Positions 36,292-44,303 of a stretch of 55,952 nucleotides of DNA are shown one piece after another. The notes below the pieces were generated by a model, which saw only the letters and a program-made list of their open reading frames with translations, did no database searches and was not told where the DNA came from. Position 1 is the stretch's first letter; the number at the start of each line of letters is the position of its first letter. The translations under genes and the position numbers were made by a program. This DNA is from Kamptonema formosum PCC 6407 (lineage in GTDB: Bacteria > Cyanobacteriota > Cyanobacteriia > Cyanobacteriales > Microcoleaceae). Location: NCBI RefSeq assembly GCF_000332155.1, contig NZ_KB235906.1, positions 83,612 through 139,563 of the forward strand, written 5' to 3'.

Positions 36292-37582
36292 GCAAGTTGC
36301 GCCACTTTTCTAAAAGAAGATCGGGGATGCTCTCTAAATCCAGTGCTGATTCAATATAAATATCAAGTCCGCTTTTTAACACTCGGTTTTCATCAAATAA
36401 AGATATTTGCTTAGGCTGGTCATCATTGCCTTTTAAAAAATCACCCATTGGTTCTGTGCCTTTTGCTAGTCTCCACACCATTGTTTCTAGTGCAAGCTTA
36501 GCGTTATCAATCGCAATCCACTGTCTGCCTAAATCCTCTGCAACTGCTGCTGTGGTGCCGCTTCCCGCAAAAGCATCTAACACTAAGTCACCAGGGTTAG
36601 AAGAGGCAATAATCATGCGTTTTAGCAATTCAGGATTTTTTTCAGTTGGATAACCCGTAATTTTAATGTTCTGATTATGGGCATCTTTGAAGTCAAGCCA
36701 GATATCCTGTATGGGAATTCCTTTGCTGTTATCTAAGTAAACCTTTCGGCGCGGATTTCCTGTAGATGACCAGTAAATTTCGCCTCGCGCATCCATCAGA
36801 TCGAGAGTTGCAGGAGTATATTGCCAATGTTTACCTGGGGGTGGCATCATCCCTCTCCATTTTTGACCTGTGGCTCCGTTTCTAATTCCTGGTGCATGAA
36901 TGGGAACTTTCTTATAACGCCTTCCTGTTTCTTTTTCTACATATTCATACTCTTTATTTGCCGTCACTTCAGTCCAAGATTCAAAAGGTTGATTCCAAAT
37001 ATATTGCTCGGTTTTGCTGTAGAATAGAATATAGTCTGAAACATTACCGTATTGGCGGCGCGTGTAGTTTTTGGGATTGCATTTTTTGCGAGTAATCCAG
37101 TTGCGGAAGTTTTTAATGCCAAAAATTTCATCCATGAGAATTTTCACAGGGAAAGCCATGTTTTCATCTAAATGCACGTAGATAGACCCATCGTCTGCCA
37201 AAAGCTCGCGCATTAAGATTAGACGGCAGCGGATATACTCTAAATATTCTGCTCCTTCTCGGAAATCATTGTAAGCATGATCCAAGTTGCGAGATGCAAA
37301 ATTTGCCCCGGTTGCATAAGGGGGGTCTATATACACAAGGCTTACTTTCCCCGCAATATTGGCATCATCTAGTAGGGCGCGGAGAACTCGCAAATTATCT
37401 CCGTAGATGAGTTTATTTGTCGGCGAGCCTGGTACTTTGACAGCACGCTGTAGCAAGGCTGGTTTTGTAGCTCTGATGTCTTCTATTGAAGATTTGCCTT
37501 CGTACTCTAGTCTGAATGACATTCCATTACTGCCGTTTAAAGCTTTCTTTTTGCCGCTAGTCCCTGGAATTCCTGTTGCCAT
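36230..37582 (-). CDS. DNA methyltransferase of the type II system, beta class
   Basis: 450 residues. The catalytic motif IV (VYIDPPYATGANF, DPPY at about residue 87) comes first and the SAM-binding motif I (LDAFAGSGTTAAVAEDLGRQ, near residue 345) last, the order of beta-class N6-adenine methyltransferases; DPPY favours adenine over N4-cytosine. Between them are YIRCRLILMRELLADDGSIY and a DNA-recognition region. It protects host DNA at the site cut by the partner nuclease. The minus-strand gene ends inside the end of the plus-strand restriction gene, so antisense transcription could affect both. The start ATG at 37582 gives a usual length. Confidence 0.88.
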   Translation of the reverse strand: MATGIPGTSGKKKALNGSNGMSFRLEYEGKSSIEDIRATKPALLQRAVKVPGSPTNKLIYGDNLRVLRALLDDANIAGKVSLVYIDPPYATGANFASRNLDHAYNDFREGAEYLEYIRCRLILMRELLADDGSIYVHLDENMAFPVKILMDEIFGIKNFRNWITRKKCNPKNYTRRQYGNVSDYILFYSKTEQYIWNQPFESWTEVTANKEYEYVEKETGRRYKKVPIHAPGIRNGATGQKWRGMMPPPGKHWQYTPATLDLMDARGEIYWSSTGNPRRKVYLDNSKGIPIQDIWLDFKDAHNQNIKITGYPTEKNPELLKRMIIASSNPGDLVLDAFAGSGTTAAVAEDLGRQWIAIDNAKLALETMVWRLAKGTEPMGDFLKGNDDQPKQISLFDENRVLKSGLDIYIESALDLESIPDLLLEKWRNLLNSPTIPWLIESRASSGYTP

Positions 37583-37694
37583 TTTTTATTTGATAGTTTG
37601 CTATTAGAGAAGGCGAGGGCTTTGGCTATGCACGCATATCCAGACATCAGCAATGTAAGGAATTAAGCTTAACTTTGCCAAGCGGAGTGCCAAG

Positions 37695-38213
37695 CTAGGC
37701 CAATCCTACACTGATCCCATTCCTAATGAAGCCAGCCTTCTGAAAACTGCCAGTTTCAGGGTTGATGGTTAAACAATCGCCCGATAGTAATTTTATCACT
37801 AAATCGCCTTCAACCAGTGACAATCCAATTGCTGTATCAGGTAACGCCTTGTTAGAGCGGATAGAGCCTCGGCGGTTGAAAAGTAAAAAGTCCTCTTCAG
37901 TAATGACAGCAGTAACTTTGTCTAAAGTTAGCATTTGCACCAAATAGGAAGTTAGCGGCAAAGTTAGCAAAAATTTACCCGTTTCCTTACAAATCGCAGC
38001 TACCTTTTGTTCAACACCCACCCAAATCGTTTGTCCGTCTGGTGAAAGTTTCACCATCGGTTTAATTAAATCGCTGTTCCAACTAATGCCGTAAACTCCC
38101 AAAGTTTCGCCCAGGTCATTGATGGCAAATTGGCGTGAATAGTCGGCGGCTATCAGTTGCCGAGAAGCATCAATTTGATTAAAGTCAACTTCGTTAATAA
38201 TCTGAATTTTCAT
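37695..38213 (-). CDS. Hypothetical protein, beta-propeller-like
   Basis: 172 residues from the internal ATG at 38213, which has AAGGATT upstream; the frame is open 22 codons further, but that part looks non-coding. The sequence is a series of short beta-strand pairs with recurring patterns (VKLSPDGQTIWVGVEQKVAA, GDLVIKLLSGDCLTINPETG), similar in style to WD40/PQQ propeller blades, though too short for a full propeller. No catalytic residues or localisation signal are seen. Function unknown. Confidence 0.55.
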   Translation of the reverse strand: MKIQIINEVDFNQIDASRQLIAADYSRQFAINDLGETLGVYGISWNSDLIKPMVKLSPDGQTIWVGVEQKVAAICKETGKFLLTLPLTSYLVQMLTLDKVTAVITEEDFLLFNRRGSIRSNKALPDTAIGLSLVEGDLVIKLLSGDCLTINPETGSFQKAGFIRNGISVGLA

Positions 38214-38399
38214 AAACAATCCTTGGATTTGTGGGAACAGGGTCATACCTAGATGGAAATTCTCATTTATCAGTGTCACAGAGAGTGCGGGGTTGCTGAC
38301 TGTAGTTTTTATAGAATTGTTACTCCCATGAAGACTACTACAAACTTCTGCTTATTAATCCATAATCCATAAAATTTTCAATCACAAATAGATAAAATT

Positions 38400-39227
38400 T
38401 CAATCACAAATAGCAACTCGAATCACCCAAATCCCAGCCAATTCTTTGGCGATTTCACCAGCCGTTGGTTTTAACAACTCTACTTTCTCCACTTTTAGGC
38501 TTATGCCTGCCCATTCGGAGCATTTGCAGCTTTCGGGGAGGATTTGTCCGGTCATCTTCCTTAAATCAGCGGTGGCATCAGATAAGGTGTCTGGGATTAC
38601 CCAATCCCGCTTAGTTGGTATTTGGTCTAAGTCTTCTTTGCGAAGCCTAATCAGAACTAGAATGTTTTTTGGCGCGTCTTCTGATTGGCGATCTGCAAGA
38701 GTTAATGGATTGTAAAATGAGTAAACGCTTTCACTTTGTGACTGCTGGCGTTCAGTTTGCAAGCCGATGGTGGAATCGGATATCTTGGCTGACATTTTCT
38801 CTAAGTTCTGCAACAGTTGCTTTAGGTTTTGCTGAGAAAGACTGGAGGCTTTGGGTTGAGTCTCAAACTCCTTTCTTAATTCTCTCAGTTGAGTGAGCTT
38901 TTGTTCTAAGTTTTCTGAAGTTGAGGGAAGCATTTTTTCTTTTTCATCGCTTGGATAAGCAGAATTCAAAGCTTCCAACCACAATTCTTTCGGCAACAGT
39001 GACACAATGTTAGTTAATCCGAAGCATTGGAGGCTCATCAGCAAAAGTTCTATTGAATCTTTCAAATCGCTTCTGCTACCGAGGAATCCGTTGTATAACT
39101 CTAGTTTTCCGGGGGTTCGCTCCACATACTCTTCAAAGGTGAGAGGATTTGGATTGATGCCAATTTTGGCCTTGTTTTCAAGGCTAGCGGAATTTAAGGC
39201 TCTTTGAATGAGGGGGTTTTGGGTCAT
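38400..39227 (-). CDS. Hypothetical protein with a Uma2-like N-terminus
   Basis: 275 residues from the ATG at 39227 (a GTG nine bases upstream is also open). Residues about 28-48 (NPLTFEEYVERTPGKLELYN) resemble the opening of Uma2-type PD-(D/E)xK proteins common in cyanobacteria, but the later catalytic strands are not evident. The middle (about 95-165) is a Q/E/K-rich probable coiled coil and the C-terminal part is compact and mixed. Function unknown; it may be a decayed or diverged Uma2 relative. Confidence 0.55.
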   Translation of the reverse strand: MTQNPLIQRALNSASLENKAKIGINPNPLTFEEYVERTPGKLELYNGFLGSRSDLKDSIELLLMSLQCFGLTNIVSLLPKELWLEALNSAYPSDEKEKMLPSTSENLEQKLTQLRELRKEFETQPKASSLSQQNLKQLLQNLEKMSAKISDSTIGLQTERQQSQSESVYSFYNPLTLADRQSEDAPKNILVLIRLRKEDLDQIPTKRDWVIPDTLSDATADLRKMTGQILPESCKCSEWAGISLKVEKVELLKPTAGEIAKELAGIWVIRVAICD

Positions 39228-39236
39228 TGGGCACAC

Positions 39237-39684
39237 CTTGGTATCAGAACTGCTGTTAAGTTAATTGCAGAGATATTGACATTGACTAATTATTCTACAC
39301 CTGTTCGGACTAGAAATTTCCCCAGTTCTGTATCTCACTTTCCAGAAGTGGGATTGAGCCTTTAACTTTGGCGGTGCGATCGCCCTGATATTCCCACTTT
39401 AAGAGCGCGTGTGTCATTTTGGTTACAAGGGATTCTCCTTTAATATTTTGATAGCTGTAATAGCTTGATAGCAAGATAGTTTAATATGTAACTTTTTAGC
39501 TCTGCGATAACTAAAACTTGCTTCTGTGATTGAGGTTAAAGAAGAGACATCAATTAAAATCAAGATAGTTTGATAGCAAAGTAGCTTTATCAAAAATCAA
39601 ATGAAGGATTTAAGTTGCTACTTTGCGGCTGGTGACAGCACAGCTTCGCTGATACAGTTATTAATGAAGAGAAAGTTTTTTTCT
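39237..39684. promoter_or_regulatory. Repeat cluster upstream of the 454-residue protein gene
   Basis: The gap holds three copies of a 19-20 bp repeat with core TTTGATAGCAAGGTAGCTT: 39447-39466, 39464-39482 and 39569-39588. The first two overlap head to tail. The last lies about 100 bp before the gene start. Related copies occur before and after the partition genes at 42.5-43.8 kb, so these look like binding sites of a shared DNA-binding protein, perhaps the ribbon-helix-helix protein. Confidence 0.6.
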
Positions 39685-41049
39685 ATGTCTATAATATTGA
39701 CCGACCCCGAACAGTGGTGCGATGCTTACGATCTGGCCTCTGTCAAACAGAGATATGAAATGCTCATGGAGGTATTCGACCAACCACTATCTCCCCAGTT
39801 AATTCAGGACGTGGATTTGGGAACAATACTTGTAGAAATGCGCGATGAGTTAGATAGCAACAATCTAATTGAGCTTTTCCTAGCTTTCGTTACTAAGTTT
39901 CAACAGCAGCAACCACAGTTGTATCAAGAAGAATATCCCTATTTCGACAATCTTTTAGTAGAGTATTATCTGTTTCGCAACGACCTCGCTCAGGTACGCA
40001 CTTCCCTAACTCGATCTATAGCAGATTCGGTGTCAGGAATAGACTTTGTGCTCGATGTTTTAGAACAACTGAAATTTTATGGTACTACAGAAATAGCAGT
40101 AGATTTGTGCCGTGCTACCTATCATAATGTACAGAAATCGCCCCAAGTATTGGGCGGTACTGAAACAGAACTAGCCGATACTGTTTTGATGAGCTTAATT
40201 GAGCAAGCTTACCAACAACTTAAAAACGGTGTCCCATTTGATGGGGAAAACTTGCGGACTACAGCTACTGAATATTATAGTCAAAACACCAGTGAATTTG
40301 AACAGGAAATTCTGGGAAACTTGACCGCAGTTATAGAGAAAAATCAAGATTTTACAATTGATTTAAAGCGGAACTTTGAAAAAAATTTACGCACTCTGTC
40401 AATGGCTTTTTCTGTCTATATGATCGAACAAAAGCAGGTAAATTTCATCACCAGTCAAACTATCTGGACAGTAGTGTTTGATTTTCTCGAAGACCGAAAT
40501 CTACCTCGAAAGAATTTAACCAATCCCGATAAATATTTTGCATTTAACCAGCAAGCTTTAGATAAATACATAGGAAAGTTATTCGGTGGATTGGTTTCAG
40601 TACGACAAGCTGAAGCAGTAGGAATTCTATGGGGAATTCCTTATGTTTACGATTTTTTGTTTAACCAACGGGTGATTGGAGAGAAAGTATACCAGCAAGC
40701 AATAGCAATAACAACAGCATTAAAAGTAAGTTTAATTCAGGTGTTGGGACGAAGTTTATGGAAATACGATTTCGTGCATCGCTGGCAACCCCCCGACAGC
40801 ATATCTGCCACAGATTTTGCGGCTGAAGCCGAGATATTTGCTGCTAGTATTAACAATGTCAAACCTTTAAGTGAAGAACCTGGTGAAGGAACAATCGAGT
40901 CTTTCTACAGCCAGTTATCTTCTGAACTAGATAATACATTGCTAAGGCAACCAGCCTCCACACCTAAACAGCGCAAAAATCCCTTGCAAGAAGCAGCAGA
41001 ATTGTATGATAAGGAGCTTAAAAAGTTAAAGAAAAAGAATCAGAAGTAA
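39685..41049 (+). CDS. Hypothetical protein, mostly helical
   Basis: 454 residues from the ATG at 39685, preceded by GAGAAAG; the frame is open 28 codons upstream to 39601. The protein is predominantly helical, acidic in the middle and ends in a Lys-rich tail (KELKKLKKKNQK) that could contact nucleic acid. There is no membrane segment. I recognise no domain. The upstream repeat cluster, shared with the partition operon, suggests co-regulation with it and a possible plasmid-maintenance or replication-linked role. Because the module has no recognisable replication initiator, this unknown protein is one to test for that role. Confidence 0.6.
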   Translation: MSIILTDPEQWCDAYDLASVKQRYEMLMEVFDQPLSPQLIQDVDLGTILVEMRDELDSNNLIELFLAFVTKFQQQQPQLYQEEYPYFDNLLVEYYLFRNDLAQVRTSLTRSIADSVSGIDFVLDVLEQLKFYGTTEIAVDLCRATYHNVQKSPQVLGGTETELADTVLMSLIEQAYQQLKNGVPFDGENLRTTATEYYSQNTSEFEQEILGNLTAVIEKNQDFTIDLKRNFEKNLRTLSMAFSVYMIEQKQVNFITSQTIWTVVFDFLEDRNLPRKNLTNPDKYFAFNQQALDKYIGKLFGGLVSVRQAEAVGILWGIPYVYDFLFNQRVIGEKVYQQAIAITTALKVSLIQVLGRSLWKYDFVHRWQPPDSISATDFAAEAEIFAASINNVKPLSEEPGEGTIESFYSQLSSELDNTLLRQPASTPKQRKNPLQEAAELYDKELKKLKKKNQK

Positions 41050-41170
41050 TTGCTCATCATTTTTCCGTTTTATTTGTTTTAATTGCTAAGAGCAAACTGT
41101 GATTTAGGCGAAGTCTATTTGGCAATCGCCACTTTTATGACAGCTTTATTGACAATTAGGTTGTTGACTT

Positions 41171-41605
41171 TCAACGATCTGCTGCATCAGTTTCAACAGC
41201 AACGTCAAGATTTTTCCAAATTCTTACAGATCCCCGTTTGTCAACCTTAGCAATAAATGGGGATTGGTTGCCTTGAGCGAAACGTTCCATTTTAGCCCGC
41301 GCTTCCACAAAAATAGCCGCCATTTCTTCACCTGTCAAATTCCCTGTCGCTAACACAAATACTTTCGCGCCCGAATTAGCGATCGCTATTTGCTCTAAAA
41401 TATTACGCCCAATTCGATCGTCCTTCGTTAAAATCAACCATCCCCAACTGCTCACGAATGGCAACCATTCCGTATCCAGGGCATCTGGCAAAAAATGATC
41501 GTCGTGAATTTCCACCTGCACGGCTGCTTGCCGTAGAGCATCCGCCACAGACCTTTTACCCAAAGCACGATCAATAAAAAAGACAGGAGTCTCTGATTTA
41601 GTCAC
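41171..41605 (-). CDS. PIN-like ribonuclease toxin (VapC45-like)
   Basis: 144 residues with a short PIN-like fold: VFFIDRALGKRSVADALRQA carries the first Asp, EWLPFVSSWGWLILTKDDRI the second acidic group, then KVFVLATGNLTGEEMAAIF. This matches the DUF5615/VapC45-like PIN group. Such toxins cleave RNA with a metal ion until bound by the antitoxin. Its ATG overlaps the antitoxin stop (ATGA at 41602-41605), the normal arrangement for a coupled pair. The catalytic acids are present, so it is likely active. Confidence 0.75.
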   Translation of the reverse strand: MTKSETPVFFIDRALGKRSVADALRQAAVQVEIHDDHFLPDALDTEWLPFVSSWGWLILTKDDRIGRNILEQIAIANSGAKVFVLATGNLTGEEMAAIFVEARAKMERFAQGNQSPFIAKVDKRGSVRIWKNLDVAVETDAADR

Positions 41606-42309
41606 GCTGCCACAGAAAGCGCCATTTCACAGCGAATCGCTTCCTCAATCTGGAGGTGCGAACATCTATAATCAAGAGCCAGAGTGTCAATCGAATCTCC
41701 TGCCTTATATCGCTCTCCTAAGATAGCTGTAGGAATGCCAATACCAACTAAAACTGGACGACCAAACGCGATTAAAGGGTCAATTGCTAACACTTTCGGA
41801 GCCTCTACCGCATTCAAACGAGTAATCGGAAATAGGCGGGCTGCAATGCCTTTTTCGTCCCACTCAACCCGCCTTAAAAGATGCTGCAACGCTGCCCGCA
41901 TCACCAATTGTCCGTCCCTAGAAACCGCGATTAAACTGCCTAGATATTCTACAAACAGATCCACGCCATCCGTTTGAAACCGAAGTTGTGCTAAGGGATG
42001 AGGAACACCAAACTCACTTGCCAGGTAATCGAGGGTGAGCCGAATTTTATCCAAGCGAATTTTATGCTCTTGACGAATCACTCTCAAAACGTGGGCCTCA
42101 ACTAAATTCGTAAATGAGAGTTGAGGAAATTGAGGATTTGGGCGCTCAATTAATGGCTGAAAATATCGCTTACACTCTGTGGTTGGGTAATAACGCCCAT
42201 GTAACCAAGACCGCAGCGTTGGGAGTGGAATCGTTAGATAACGGGCGGCATCTGCTATTGAGTAGGCAGGTAGATTGCGAGAATCTAACCCGTTCGGCAC
42301 AAACACCAT
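41602..42309 (-). CDS. DUF433-type antitoxin (VapB45-like)
   Basis: 235 residues. The N-terminal part has a MerR-like helix-turn-helix (YSIADAARYLTIPLPTLRSW) followed by a winged segment. The C-terminal part (about 165-235) is the DUF433 domain: DPLIAFGRPVLVGIGIPTAI, then RYKAGDSIDTLALDY and EIEEAI-like helix. This two-domain layout matches the antitoxin of the VapBC45 type. It probably binds the PIN toxin with its C-terminus and its own promoter with its N-terminus. It lies between copies of the repeat family of this island. Confidence 0.78.
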   Translation of the reverse strand: MVFVPNGLDSRNLPAYSIADAARYLTIPLPTLRSWLHGRYYPTTECKRYFQPLIERPNPQFPQLSFTNLVEAHVLRVIRQEHKIRLDKIRLTLDYLASEFGVPHPLAQLRFQTDGVDLFVEYLGSLIAVSRDGQLVMRAALQHLLRRVEWDEKGIAARLFPITRLNAVEAPKVLAIDPLIAFGRPVLVGIGIPTAILGERYKAGDSIDTLALDYRCSHLQIEEAIRCEMALSVAA

Positions 42310-42771
42310 ATCAGCCCAGGTTCACGAATGTCGGTATGGGCTTATTTTATCATGGAGTGCGATCGTGCCTCTGGTAAGGGGAGGAGAAGGGAAGAATTTT
42401 CTGTTCTTGAACCCTAGTCTCTAGTCCCCAGTTCCTATTCCCCCTCCCCTTTCTTTCCCCCTCTCCCTTCCTTTTCAAAAGCTGCTGGTTGTAAATTACT
42501 GGGTGATACTTTGATAGCATGGTAGCTTAAAATGCCAATTATCAGAGCAGCATTTGTCGATAAAAGCCTCTAAGAGTAAGGAATAGAGTGCCTTGCTTAA
42601 AATTATAGCAAGCTACTTTGATAGCAAAGCAGCAAGACTCTTCTGGTTCCCAAACACAGCGAATGGGGGGTGTTTGGGGCTGTCTTAATATCGAAGAGTG
42701 CGATCGCCTCAAGCGACTCTTGTTATGGTTGATTGAGGAGAAGTCGGGCAAAATGATGGTTACGGTTAAGT
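42310..42771. promoter_or_regulatory. Gap with two island repeats and a pyrimidine tract
   Basis: About 460 bp without a gene. Two copies of the island repeat lie at 42509-42529 and 42616-42634 (CTTTGATAGCAAAGCAGCA). A C/T-rich tract covers about 42430-42475. The repeats sit just downstream of the partition operon and upstream of the antitoxin gene; they could be partition sites or operators. Confidence 0.55.
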
Positions 42772-43014
42772 TTAAGCGATCGGCGGTTTGCCATATTTTT
42801 TAAACAAATCGTTGACGGCTTCTATGAGTAATTCGTGAGAAGGCTTCCCCAAGTCAGTTGCCAGGTGCTTGAGTTGCTTCCACGCCCCTTCATCTAACCG
42901 TAATGTCTGCCCCCTGCGTTTGGGTTCAGCTTCTGTGGCGGAGGATGCTGCTTGTACTACGGTTGTTCCCTTGGAGAGTGTCAAATCGGACAAACTTGGT
43001 TTCTTCTTGGGCAT
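42772..43014 (-). CDS. Ribbon-helix-helix partner of ParA
   Basis: 80 residues. A disordered basic N-terminal tail (about 1-33) is followed by a ribbon-helix-helix domain: RRGQTLRLDEGAWKQLKHLA, then TDLGKPSHELLIEAVNDLF. Its ATG overlaps the parA stop by one base (TAATG), so the two are translationally coupled. The size and layout match ParG-type centromere-binding proteins that pair with ParF-type ATPases on plasmids. The flanking repeats are its likely DNA targets. Confidence 0.78.
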   Translation of the reverse strand: MPKKKPSLSDLTLSKGTTVVQAASSATEAEPKRRGQTLRLDEGAWKQLKHLATDLGKPSHELLIEAVNDLFKKYGKPPIA

Positions 43015-43643
43015 TACTTACTCCCTGCTTTCAACAGTTTCGCAATCCAGTTCCAACTTTGTTTAATCTCAATCGCGGCTTTTCCCCTTGGCTCAATCTC
43101 ATTCGCTACCCTACCGTCAATCAAAGCCCGTGAGTAGGCAATGCGAGAGGCTATTGCCACTGGACAAATGGGTAAACTGTAGGCAGCTAGGGCGGTTTTA
43201 GCTTCCTCAGTAACACCTGACCGAGGTGGTGTTTGATTGAGGACGAACACAGCAGACTTGCCTATGCCTCGTACCAATTCGACTGTGCCTGCGATCGCTT
43301 CTAAGTCCAGTACAGAAGGCCGTACCGGAATCACCACCAAGTCTGAGACTCGCGCTGCGTACACGGCATTTGTGTCAATGTCAGGGGGAGTGTCTATAAG
43401 CACCAAGTCAATTCCACCGTCTCGGCAAGCCTGAATCTGGTCAGATATGTTGGACGGTTGGGGCTGTATCAGTAAGGGGGTTTCAGCTTCTCGCTTGTTA
43501 AACCAAGATGCTGAGGACTTCTGGGAATCCATGTCTGCCAATACGACACTCAAACCGCACTTTACGGCAACGACTGCCCAGTGGACGGCAAGGGTTGTCT
43601 TTCCCGACCCTCCTTTTCTCGACAAAAGGCTAACTACGAACAT
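43014..43643 (-). CDS. parA: ParA-family partition ATPase (ParF-like)
   Basis: 209 residues with the deviant Walker A motif KGGSGKTT (Lys10 and Lys15 region), the DMDSQKSSASWF stretch, Walker B LVLIDTPPDIDT and the specificity segment ending VFVLNQTPPRSG. The short length without an N-terminal helix-turn-helix puts it in the type Ib/ParF group, which moves DNA cargo through an ATP cycle together with a small ribbon-helix-helix protein; that protein follows immediately. On a chromosome this pairing points to a former or integrated plasmid. The operon is preceded by two copies of the island repeat. Confidence 0.85.
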   Translation of the reverse strand: MFVVSLLSRKGGSGKTTLAVHWAVVAVKCGLSVVLADMDSQKSSASWFNKREAETPLLIQPQPSNISDQIQACRDGGIDLVLIDTPPDIDTNAVYAARVSDLVVIPVRPSVLDLEAIAGTVELVRGIGKSAVFVLNQTPPRSGVTEEAKTALAAYSLPICPVAIASRIAYSRALIDGRVANEIEPRGKAAIEIKQSWNWIAKLLKAGSK

Positions 43644-43968
43644 CAGTAATCTTTGCTAGTTTGATATCATTATAGCGTGAAAGCTGTGGCGTGACCAACT
43701 ATTATGCGTCGGTTTAACTTGTGATAACTAGGCTTATGGTGATATTCCTTAAAAGATAGTAAGCTATTGTGATATCAAGGTAGCAATGACTGCAACTAGG
43801 TCTGAGGGCTTTGTGAGAGTGACACAAGCAGGTTCTTGAATAATTGAGGTGCGATCGCCCCTAAAAAACTCCTCTCAGAATCGCCTGTAACCAACCTCTT
43901 TCTCCTTTCAGAGGTGATTCTCCATATCGCTCCTTATCTCAAGCCAGTTGGCATCAAGCGTGAGAGAG
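43644..43968. promoter_or_regulatory. Upstream region of parA with two island repeats
   Basis: Diverged copies of the repeat lie at 43659-43677 (GTTTGATATCATTATAGCG) and 43767-43785 (TTGTGATATCAAGGTAGCA). Both have GATATC where other copies have GATAGC. The first lies within 20 bp of the parA start, a typical operator position. No gene is seen in the gap. Confidence 0.6.
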
Positions 43969-44298
43969 CTAAACATACGGATAATCAAATAGCTTGAGCA
44001 GGGCAAGCTCCAGGTATTTCAGACCTAGACTCCATGCCTCTGCTCTGGTTTCTTTTGAAGCTCCGCATCCTTTATGACGGCTTTTCGGGTTAGGATGAAC
44101 GATTGCGTTCCGTATTTCAGTTATCGCCTGTGGGCCATCAACCCAGTTTTGCCTATTCGCTAGCTGAATCAAGTTAGTTAAGCGATCTGGGATTTTTAAG
44201 TCTATCCCCAAATATGACAGCAAGAGTTTCACTTCATCAGCGGCTGGGAGTTTGTGAAACCCATTTTGACTGAGGCTGCGTTTATCTTCTACCAACAA
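43969..44298 (-). pseudogene. C-terminal remnant of an unknown protein cut by an ISL3 element
   Basis: 109 residues, helical, with LPAADEVKLLLSYLGIDLKI and TEIRNAIVHPNPKSR. The RNAIVHP motif is typical of HEPN-like or 'YopA-central' C-terminal regions in larger proteins. The frame begins where the ISL3 element ends (44304), so the N-terminal part has been lost or displaced by the insertion. Probably non-functional. Confidence 0.6.
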
Positions 44299-44303
44299 GA
44301 CCC

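Noticed and set aside
39447-43785. Island repeats as a possible CRISPR array
   Set aside because: Units are degenerate, irregularly spaced over 4 kb, interrupted by genes and lack uniform spacers or cas genes.
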